From Falsiroseomonas oleicola (GTDB lineage: Bacteria; Pseudomonadota; Alphaproteobacteria; Acetobacterales; Acetobacteraceae): DNA of 64,000 bases. This document shows, piece by piece, positions 56,787 through 64,000 of the stretch. The translations under genes were made by a program, and so were the position numbers. The stretch spans positions 1-64,000 of the forward strand of contig NZ_JAERQM010000010.1 in the NCBI RefSeq assembly GCF_019029495.1, in the 5' to 3' direction. The notes below the pieces were generated by a model. It saw only the letters and a list, made by a program, of their open reading frames with translations, ran no database searches and had not been told where the DNA came from. The first letter of the stretch is position 1, and the number at the start of each line of letters is the position of its first letter.

Positions 56787-58195
56787 GCCGGGTGGTCCGG
56801 GTGGCGGGGGATCTCGATGCTGATGCGGCTGCCACCGGGCCGGGACTCGACGCCGATATGGCCGCCGAGGCTGCCTGCCAGCCGCGCCGCCACCTCCAGC
56901 CCCAGCCCGTCGCCGATGCCGGCGGGACTGAGGCCCAGCAGCAGGCCCTCCGCCGCCGGCGGCAGGCCGCCGCCCTGATCCTCCACCTGCACCCGCAGCA
57001 TATCGCCCTGGCGCGCCGCGCGCAGCAGCACCTGGCCCCCCGGCGGGGTGGCCGCGATGGCGTTCAACAGCAGGTTCAGCACGATCTGGCGCACCTGAAC
57101 GCCATCGGTCCGGAAGGGTTCGGCCAGCGTCACCGCCCAGGCCAGGTCGACGCCGCGACGGCGGGCCTCCGGCAGCACCAGCGCATGCAGGTCGTCCAGG
57201 TCGGCGGCCGTGACAGGCCGGGCTTCCGGCGGTGGCCGCTGGGTGGCCAGGGTGGTGCGGACCACGGTCTCGATCTGCTGGAGCCCGCGCTCCACCAAGT
57301 CGAGGGACCGGGTTCGCACGGCCGCGTCGCTGCCGAAATGGCGCAGCGTGTCGATCGCATTGAGCATGCCGGCCAGCGGGTTGCGCACCTCATGCGCCAC
57401 CGTGGCGGCGAGGCGGCCGAGCACGGCCACCCGCTCCCGCTCGGTCAGCCGGGCGGCCAGCGCTTCGCGTTCCCGCAGATGGCCCATCAACCGCTCCAGC
57501 GCCGCCTCCAGGCGGCCGGCCTCGGTGCGGCGTGGTGGGGGCTCCTCCGTCCTGGGTTCCTGCCGCGCCGTCATCTGCTCCAGAAAGGCGGCGACCTTCA
57601 GCACCGGTTGCATCAGGCGGGCGGCCAGGTCGGCGGCCATTATCGCCGCGAAGCCGGCGAGCAGCAGGCAGGCGAAACCCAGGCGCAGCCGCAGCCCGTC
57701 CCGCCGGCGGATGACGTCGGGGAAGGCCAGTTGCACGGCGGCCAGGGCCACCACCCGGTTGTTCTGCACGACCTCCCGCTGTGCCCAGGCGATTCGGCCC
57801 CCCTCGCTGGGTTCCCAGTGGCTGGCCAGTTCGCCCCGTGTCATCGGCGGTTCGGCGTCCGTGGCGCCGGCGCGCGCCAGGATGGTGCCGTCGGGCAGGC
57901 CGACGGCGATGATCCGGTCCACCACGCCCACCTGGAATCCCAGCGCGCGTTCAAGCGCCTTCTGGAGGGTGGGGATGTCGTTGGTCTCCAGCGCCTGCAC
58001 GGCGGCGGAGGACAGGGTGTCCAGATAGACCGCCGCCATGGTCTCGGTCTGGTGGTCGATCTCACGGCCCATGATGAACATGGTGAACTGCGCCGAGGCG
58101 AGGCCGGTCAGGAAGATGGCGATGCCGGCCATGAGCGGGAGCCGCGCAGCCACGGACAGGAAGGGACGGCGGGGTCCGAAGGAGGTCGCTTGCAT
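56783..58195 (-). CDS. Membrane sensor histidine kinase, DctB-like
   Basis: A 470-residue kinase with TM1 (about 16-38), a periplasmic sensor region (about 40-168) and TM2 (about 170-190). The HisKA His is His268 in ATVAHEVRNPLAGML. The ATPase domain has the N box IVLNLLLNAIAATPPGG, EDQGGGL and GDGLGLEVAARL. It is first in a two-gene operon with the sigma-54 activator, so carboxylate sensing for TTT uptake is a reasonable inference. Confidence 0.88.
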   Translation of the reverse strand: MQATSFGPRRPFLSVAARLPLMAGIAIFLTGLASAQFTMFIMGREIDHQTETMAAVYLDTLSSAAVQALETNDIPTLQKALERALGFQVGVVDRIIAVGLPDGTILARAGATDAEPPMTRGELASHWEPSEGGRIAWAQREVVQNNRVVALAAVQLAFPDVIRRRDGLRLRLGFACLLLAGFAAIMAADLAARLMQPVLKVAAFLEQMTARQEPRTEEPPPRRTEAGRLEAALERLMGHLREREALAARLTERERVAVLGRLAATVAHEVRNPLAGMLNAIDTLRHFGSDAAVRTRSLDLVERGLQQIETVVRTTLATQRPPPEARPVTAADLDDLHALVLPEARRRGVDLAWAVTLAEPFRTDGVQVRQIVLNLLLNAIAATPPGGQVLLRAARQGDMLRVQVEDQGGGLPPAAEGLLLGLSPAGIGDGLGLEVAARLAGSLGGHIGVESRPGGSRISIEIPRHPDHPA

Positions 58196-58260
58196 CGCCC
58201 AGCTATGGCCCGCGTCCAGGTGAAGGGCAAACCGCCCTCAGCCGGCCGTGGCGCCGGACG

Positions 58261-59766
58261 TCAGCGCCGCTGCGCCGCGAAGCGCACCGCTTCCTCCGCC
58301 GCGCGGAACAGGGCGCGCGCCTTCTGGTGGGTCTCCTGGTACTCGGCTTCCGGGTCGCTGTCCGCCACCACGCCGGCGCCGGCCTGCACATGCATCAGCC
58401 CGTCCTTCACCAGGGCGGTGCGCAGCGCGATGCAGATGTCCATGTCGCCATCGGCGCCGAAATAGCCGACGCCGCCCGCATAGGCACCGCGGCGGGAGGG
58501 TTCCAGCTCCTCGATGATCTGCATCGCCCGGACCTTCGGCGCGCCCGACAGCGTGCCGGCCGGGAAGCCGGCGGTGAGTGCGTCCAGCGCATCCAGCCCC
58601 GGGCGCAGACGGCCCACCACCTCGGACATGATGTGCATGACCTGGGAATAGCGCTCGACCTGGAATTTCTGGGTGACCCGGACGGAGCCGATCTCCGCCA
58701 CGCGGCCGACATCGTTGCGGCCGAGATCGATCAGCATCAGGTGCTCGGCCAGTTCCTTCGGATCGGCCAGCAGCTCTGCCTCCAGCCGCTTGTCCTCCTC
58801 CGGCGTCGCGCCCCGGGGACGGGTGCCGGCGAGCGGCCGCAGCTTGACCTCGCCATGCTTCACGCTGACCAGGATTTCCGGGGAGGCACCGACCAGAGAG
58901 AGGCCCTGCAGGTCGAGGAAGAACAGGTAGGGCGCCGGGTTTAGCCGGCGCAGCGCGCGATACAGCGAAAAGGGCGGCAGGCCGAAGGGCGCGGTGAAGC
59001 GCTGGGCGGGCACCACCTGGAAGACGTCGCCGGCGGTGATGTAGTCCTTCGCCCGCAGCACGGCGGCCTTGTAGGCCTCCTTGGTGAAGTTGGAGGTCGG
59101 CGCGGGCGGCACCGGCAGGCTGGCGGCGGGCGCCGGGCGGGGCAGGGGGCGGTCGAGCGCCGCCTCGGCCTCATCCAGCCGCGCCTGTGCCAGGTCCCAG
59201 GCCGATTTCGGGTCCTGGCCGGCTTCGGGCCAGACCGGCGTCACCAGGGTCAGCGTATCCCGCACATGGTCGAAGACGGCGACCAGGGTGGGGCGGATCA
59301 TCACCGCCTCCGGAATGCCGAGCACATCCGGATTGGCATCCGGCAGGCGTTCCATGTGCCGGACCATGTCGTAGCCGAGATAGCCGAACAGCCCGGCCGC
59401 GATGGAGGGCAGCCCGGCCGGCATCGGCATGCGCGTCGCCTGGACCAGGGTCCGCAGGCTGTCGAGCGGTGGCGCCGGATCGGCCACGAAGGCATGCGGG
59501 GCCGACAAGGCGTGGCGGTTGATCTCCGCGCGGCCGTCGCGGCAGCGCCAGACCAGGTCGGGCTCCATGCCGAGGGCGGAAAAGCGCCCGCGCGCCGCGC
59601 CGCCTTCCACCGATTCCAGCAGGAAGGCGTTGTGGCGCCCCTGGACGAGGCGGAGATAGGCGCCGACCGGCGTGTCCAGATCGGCGACGCGCTCCCGGAA
59701 CACCACCTGGCCCTGGCCGGCGGCGAGGCCTTCCGCGAAGCTGGCGAAGCTGGACATGGCGCTCAT
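58261..59766 (-). CDS. trpE: Anthranilate synthase component I
   Basis: A 501-residue chorismate-utilising enzyme, the first committed step of tryptophan synthesis. The N-terminal feedback segment has the LLES motif (HNAFLLESVEGG). The catalytic C-terminal domain has FLDLQGLSLVGASPEILV, RPLAGTRPRGATPEED and GTLSGAPKVRAMQIIEELEP. ATG 59766 overlaps the ppiD-like stop by 4 bp. trpG, trpD and trpC do not follow, so the amidotransferase subunit must be elsewhere. No leader peptide or attenuator is visible here. Confidence 0.95.
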   Translation of the reverse strand: MSAMSSFASFAEGLAAGQGQVVFRERVADLDTPVGAYLRLVQGRHNAFLLESVEGGAARGRFSALGMEPDLVWRCRDGRAEINRHALSAPHAFVADPAPPLDSLRTLVQATRMPMPAGLPSIAAGLFGYLGYDMVRHMERLPDANPDVLGIPEAVMIRPTLVAVFDHVRDTLTLVTPVWPEAGQDPKSAWDLAQARLDEAEAALDRPLPRPAPAASLPVPPAPTSNFTKEAYKAAVLRAKDYITAGDVFQVVPAQRFTAPFGLPPFSLYRALRRLNPAPYLFFLDLQGLSLVGASPEILVSVKHGEVKLRPLAGTRPRGATPEEDKRLEAELLADPKELAEHLMLIDLGRNDVGRVAEIGSVRVTQKFQVERYSQVMHIMSEVVGRLRPGLDALDALTAGFPAGTLSGAPKVRAMQIIEELEPSRRGAYAGGVGYFGADGDMDICIALRTALVKDGLMHVQAGAGVVADSDPEAEYQETHQKARALFRAAEEAVRFAAQRR

Positions 59767-61664
59767 GGCACAACCTGTTGCAGCAGGGTCGGGCTGATCC
59801 GCGGCGCGGCGCGGTTGCGCAGCGCCGCCACATAGGCGGCGTTCAGGTCATCGGCCATCTGCTGCTGCGCGCTGCGGCGGGCATTGTCGAGCGCGGCCTG
59901 ATCCGCGGCCGGGTCGGTCGAGACCACTTCCAGCAGTTGCGCCACGGCGAAGCCGGCGGCGGTGGGTGCCATGGTCGGCTCATTCACCGCGATGCCGAAC
60001 AGCACCGACAGCAATTCGCGCGGCACGGTCAGGCCCGGCGCGCCCGGTTCCGGCTGGCGGCCGAAGGGGCCCATGCGGGTGCTCGTCAGGCCGGCGGCGC
60101 TGGCGGCCGCTTCCAGCGTCTGGCCGCCGCGCACGGCGGCGAGCAGGCCGGCGGCCCGCGCCTCCTGCGCCCGGCGCTTCGCGTCATTGGTCCAGGCGAG
60201 GCGCACATCCGCCTCCACCTGTTCGAAGGGCCTCAGCGCCGGCGCGTTCACGGCGCGGATCTCGATGCCCATGAAGCCCTGCGCCTCGCGGAATTCCTGC
60301 AGGCGGGGGGCGGCGCCCTGGTCGGCGGCGAAGATGGCGCGCAGCGCCTCCGCCCGCGCGGCGACGGGCACCGGCAGCACGGCGGGCAGGCCCTCCGCGT
60401 CGCGGCCCTCGGCATCCAGGCTCAGGGTGGCAACCGTCAGGCCGAATTCGCGGGCGGCCTGTTCCAGCGGCGCGCCGCCGGCAATCGCATCCTCCACCCG
60501 GTTGGCGCGTTCGAAGGCCAGGTCGCCGGCGCGTTCCAGCGCCACATCCTGGCGCAGGCGGTCGCGCACCTCCTCCAGCGTCGAGGTGCGGCCCGGGGTG
60601 ACAGCCGCCACCCGCATCACATGCCAGCCGAAGGGCGATTGCACGGGGTCGGTCACGGCGCCCTGCGCTGCGCCGAAGGCGGCCTCGGCCAGTTCCGGCA
60701 GCGGCAGGTCGGCGCGCGGCACATTGCCGAGCGACAGCGCCGCGCCACCGGCCGCGGTCGCCGCCTGCTCGATCGCGGCGAAATCGGGGTTGGCGCGCCA
60801 CATCCCGGCAATGCGCTGGGCCGTCGCCTGGTCCGGCAGCAGCGCCTGCTGCAGGTCGCGCCGCTCCGCCGTCTCATACTGGCCCCGGCGTTGCTCATAG
60901 GCGGCGGCGAGGTCGGCGTCGGAGATCTCGATCTGATCGGCGAGGTTGTCGGCCGTCAGCACGGCGAGGGTCACTTCCCGCAGGGCGGGGGTGGAGAAGC
61001 GTTCCGGGTTGTTGGCGTGGAAGCGTTGCAGCGCCGCCTCGGTCGGCGGTTCCGGCTCCGGCGCATCCAGCAAAGGCAGTTCCACCACCTGGGCGATGCG
61101 GCGTTCCTGTTCGTAGCGCACCAGGGCACGGGCCAGGACGTCCGGCGCGGGCGCGCCGGCGCGGACGGCGCCGGAAAGCTGGATTCGCTCCAGGTCGTCG
61201 CGGACAATGCGCAGGAACTGCGCCTCCGTCATGTCGTTCTGGCGCAGGAACTGGTCGAGCACGAGCCGGTCATACTGGCCGGCGGTCTGGAAATTCGGGA
61301 TGGCGAAGATATAGGCCTGCACCGCCTCATCCGGCGTGGACAGGCCGAGCCGCGTGGCCTCCGCCCGCTGGGCGCGCTCCGCGATCAATTGTTCGACCGC
61401 CTGCATGGCGATGGCGCGGCGCAGCGGCTCCTCCGCCTCGAAGCCCTGGCCGAGCTGGGCCTGCACCCGCTGCAATTCGCGGCGCGCGGCCATCTGGGCC
61501 TCGGGCACCTCGATATCGCCGCCCTCCATGCTGACGACGGCGGTTTCCCGGCCGAAATCGCGCACGGTGTCCTCGATCCCCCAGATGGCGAAGGAAAGGA
61601 CCAGCAGGAGGAAGAGGACCTTGGCGAACCAGGTCTGGGTGAGCTTGCGGAACCAGGTGATCAT
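59763..61664 (-). CDS. ppiD: Peptidylprolyl isomerase PpiD-like, SurA N-terminal domain
   Basis: A 633-residue membrane-anchored periplasmic chaperone. ATG 61664 gives MITWFRKLTQTWFAKVLFLLL, with a single N-terminal anchor helix (about 14-30). A SurA-N-like chaperone region (about 35-220) and a parvulin-type domain (about 235-370, with QSPFGWHVMRV) follow, then a long C-terminal chaperone-like part. It aids folding of exported proteins. Upstream in-frame codons would enter the divergent tpiA start region and are rejected. It is cotranscribed with trpE. Confidence 0.88.
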   Translation of the reverse strand: MITWFRKLTQTWFAKVLFLLLVLSFAIWGIEDTVRDFGRETAVVSMEGGDIEVPEAQMAARRELQRVQAQLGQGFEAEEPLRRAIAMQAVEQLIAERAQRAEATRLGLSTPDEAVQAYIFAIPNFQTAGQYDRLVLDQFLRQNDMTEAQFLRIVRDDLERIQLSGAVRAGAPAPDVLARALVRYEQERRIAQVVELPLLDAPEPEPPTEAALQRFHANNPERFSTPALREVTLAVLTADNLADQIEISDADLAAAYEQRRGQYETAERRDLQQALLPDQATAQRIAGMWRANPDFAAIEQAATAAGGAALSLGNVPRADLPLPELAEAAFGAAQGAVTDPVQSPFGWHVMRVAAVTPGRTSTLEEVRDRLRQDVALERAGDLAFERANRVEDAIAGGAPLEQAAREFGLTVATLSLDAEGRDAEGLPAVLPVPVAARAEALRAIFAADQGAAPRLQEFREAQGFMGIEIRAVNAPALRPFEQVEADVRLAWTNDAKRRAQEARAAGLLAAVRGGQTLEAAASAAGLTSTRMGPFGRQPEPGAPGLTVPRELLSVLFGIAVNEPTMAPTAAGFAVAQLLEVVSTDPAADQAALDNARRSAQQQMADDLNAAYVAALRNRAAPRISPTLLQQVVP

Positions 61665-61740
61665 GCCGTCCCGGTAGCCGGAAATGCCGCCGGTTGCCAG
61701 CCCGGCACGAGGTTGGTAGGCGAAGTCAACGCTCAAGGAG

Positions 61741-62487
61741 ATGCCCGTGACCCCCGGAATCCGCCCCCTCATCGCCGGCAACTGGAAGATGCATGGCACG
61801 TTGCGGGAGGCGGTGGCGCTGGCCGAGGCGGTGCAGGCCGGGGCTGCCGGTCTGCCGGCGGACCTGCTGATCTGCCCGCCTTTCGTTCATATCCCGGCCC
61901 TGGCCGCGATGGCGGGGCGGACGGTGGCCTTGGGCGCGCAGGATTGCCATGCGGCGGCCAAGGGCGCGCATACCGGCGACACCTCCGCCGCCATGCTGCG
62001 GGACATCGGCGCCACCCATGTGATCTTGGGCCATTCCGAACGCCGCGCCGACCATGGTGAGACCGATGCCGTGGTCCAGGCCAAGGTGAAGGCTGCGCTG
62101 GCCGCAGGTCTGGTGCCGGTGGTCTGCGTCGGCGAGACGGAGGCGCAGCGCCTGGCGGGGGAGGCGGAGGCCGTGGTGCGCCGGCAGCTCGCCGAGTCGC
62201 TACCGGACGATTTCGCCGGCATCATCGCCTATGAGCCGGTCTGGGCCATCGGCACCGGCCGCACCCCGACCGAGGCCGACATCGCCGCCATCCACGCCAC
62301 CATCCGCGACAGCCTGGTGGCGCGATTCGGCGCGGCGGGGCAGGGCACGCATATTCTCTATGGCGGCTCGATGAAGCCGGGCAATGCGAAGGCGATCCTG
62401 GCTTTGGCGAATGTCGATGGCGGGCTGGTCGGCGGCGCCAGCCTGGTCGCGGCGGATTTCCTGGCCATCGCCGCGGCAGCGGAATAG
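61741..62487 (+). CDS. tpiA: Triosephosphate isomerase
   Basis: A 248-residue TIM barrel that interconverts dihydroxyacetone phosphate and glyceraldehyde 3-phosphate. Catalytic Lys is in IAGNWKMHG, His in ILGHSERR and Glu in AYEPVWAIGTGRTPT. The phosphate loop ends with LYGGSMKP and GGLVGGASL. It is divergent from ppiD by 76 bp and begins the tpiA-secG-pyrG block common in alphaproteobacteria. Confidence 0.96.
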   Translation: MPVTPGIRPLIAGNWKMHGTLREAVALAEAVQAGAAGLPADLLICPPFVHIPALAAMAGRTVALGAQDCHAAAKGAHTGDTSAAMLRDIGATHVILGHSERRADHGETDAVVQAKVKAALAAGLVPVVCVGETEAQRLAGEAEAVVRRQLAESLPDDFAGIIAYEPVWAIGTGRTPTEADIAAIHATIRDSLVARFGAAGQGTHILYGGSMKPGNAKAILALANVDGGLVGGASLVAADFLAIAAAAE

Positions 62488-62584
62488 GCGAGGGGGGGGG
62501 GTCCAAATCGAAGTCGATCTGAAATTTCTGGCTGCTGGGCTACGCCTAGCCTAGAATCATCGCCCCAGACGGGACAGGCAGCCC

Positions 62585-62830
62585 ATGTCCACCTCCACTG
62601 AATTCGCGCGTTTCATGGCCGATCACGCGACGGCCGAGGCCCGGCAGGGTCTGCTCGCCGAACTTGGCGTCAACCCTGCCCCAGCCCGGCTCGCCGGCTG
62701 GGCGCGCAGCCGCGGCTATGAGCTGACGGAGGCGGATTTCCAGCCCCGGCCCATCAGCGACGCCGAATTGGACCAGGTGGCCGGCGGGGCGCGCCCGCCG
62801 CCGCCGCATATATTGCTATTTATGGGCTGA
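62585..62830 (+). CDS. Nif11-leader RiPP precursor candidate
   Basis: An 81-residue peptide. The leader (1-68) has the Nif11-like pattern: an N-terminal helix with EFARFMADHATAEARQGLL, then LAGWARSRGYELTEADF, and finally ISDAELDQVAGG, the ELxxVAGG double-Gly cleavage motif of this family. The predicted 13-residue core is ARPPPPHILLFMG, rich in Pro, then hydrophobic, with no Cys, Ser or Thr. The core therefore cannot be a lanthipeptide or thiopeptide. No modification enzyme or peptidase-containing transporter is nearby. It lies between tpiA and secG. ATG 62585 has only a weak GGGACAGG upstream. Confidence 0.75.
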   Translation: MSTSTEFARFMADHATAEARQGLLAELGVNPAPARLAGWARSRGYELTEADFQPRPISDAELDQVAGGARPPPPHILLFMG

Positions 62831-62971
62831 GCCGGATCGGCGGAGAGGCCGCCCCGCTCCGCACCTAAACCTGCTTCGCCGCGAAGCCTGACTCTCGGCG
62901 CGACCAGCCGGCAGGGAGGCGTAACGGCGACGCTGGTCATGACCGGCCAGACCCGCTAGAAGGCGCCCGCC

Positions 62972-63304
62972 ATGACCAATCTCCTCCTCGTCTTTTTCCT
63001 GCTTGTCACCCTGGCGCTGATCGGGGTCATTCTCGTGCAGCGCAGCGAGGGTGGCGGCCTGGGCATCGGGACGTCCCAGGGCATGGGCGGCTTCATGTCC
63101 GGCCGCGGCACCGCCAACCTGCTGACGCGGACCACCGCGGTGCTCGGCACCATCTTCATGGCGCTGGCGCTGGTGCTGGCCATGCTCGGCAAGGGCCAGG
63201 CGCCGCGCGGCTCCATCCTCGACATGCCGGCGGGCAGCCCGCCGGGCGCCGCCGCACCGGCCACCCCGGTGGCTCCGGTCGCGCCGACGGTGCCCAACAA
63301 CTGA
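62972..63304 (+). CDS. secG: Preprotein translocase subunit SecG
   Basis: A 110-residue inner-membrane subunit of the SecYEG channel. It has two helices (about 2-20 and 52-70), the conserved loop VQRSEGGGLGIGTSQGMGGFMSGRG and the usual alphaproteobacterial Pro/Ala-rich tail. The ribosome site is AGAAGG. It lies between tpiA and pyrG, as expected. Confidence 0.94.
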   Translation: MTNLLLVFFLLVTLALIGVILVQRSEGGGLGIGTSQGMGGFMSGRGTANLLTRTTAVLGTIFMALALVLAMLGKGQAPRGSILDMPAGSPPGAAAPATPVAPVAPTVPNN

Positions 63305-63402
63305 GTTTCCATCCCCGCGCGACACCCGCGCAGGGAGCATGCCTGCCACAATCGGTTCCAACACGCCGGACGGGTTCCCAGACCCGCCCGGCTTCGCTAT
63401 GA

Positions 63403-64000
<598 letters not shown>

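Overview
High-GC chromosomal DNA from an alphaproteobacterium, most likely a member of the Acetobacteraceae (Roseomonas/Roseococcus-like). The support is indirect: strong GC bias, the conserved tpiA-secG-pyrG block, a ppiD-trpE pair, several TRAP and tripartite tricarboxylate (TTT) uptake systems with Bug-type receptors, and a Nif11-leader peptide. No rRNA, tRNA or CRISPR array was recognised. No stretch longer than 300 bases lacks a gene or element; the largest gaps are 43616-43881 and 55220-55478, and both hold inverted repeats described below.

Layout. 54-4325 is a PATR-repeat autotransporter. 4435-5600 is a decayed IS630-type insertion sequence, which lies at the start codon of an AhpD-like gene (5602-6261). 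A PsiF-like secreted protein and an MsbA-type ABC exporter follow. 8815-20656 looks like a carboxylate uptake and CoA-dependent catabolism region: TRAP transporter, two MaoC-like proteins, family I CoA-transferase, enoyl-CoA hydratase, Gfo/Idh/MocA oxidoreductase, cupin, TctABC transporter, and an SDR-fold protein lacking its catalytic Tyr. nhaA (20861-22069) has a structured leader. 22256-28382 holds two sensor kinases; one is a 1437-residue fusion of a GAF-GGDEF-EAL module with a membrane hybrid histidine kinase. 28598-31119 encodes two lipid-linked-sugar type glycosyltransferases. Then come msrP with a small membrane protein, a GT61-like glycosyltransferase, a class III aminotransferase and a BisC-like molybdoenzyme.

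37534-39035 is a clearly AT-rich two-gene islet: a ParA-type ATPase and a 129-residue partner with a possible SAP-like C-terminus. It is inserted among GC-rich genes and has no parB. It is followed by an esterase, a Pat-like acyl-CoA synthetase/GNAT fusion, an XRE regulator, a hyi-pncA-glxR operon, an AI-2E-type permease and a complete dipeptide/oligopeptide ABC operon (47554-53199).

53246-58195 holds receptor-less tctBA next to a DctB/DctD-like two-component system. A sigma-54-like promoter and a 16-bp palindrome in the tctB upstream region suggest that this pair controls tctBA. The window ends with trpE, ppiD, tpiA, an orphan Nif11-leader RiPP-precursor candidate (62585-62830), secG and the 5' part of pyrG.

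The most unusual items are the c-di-GMP/phosphorelay fusion protein, the orphan RiPP precursor between housekeeping genes, the AT-rich ParA islet, the nhaA leader and the sigma-54 control region.
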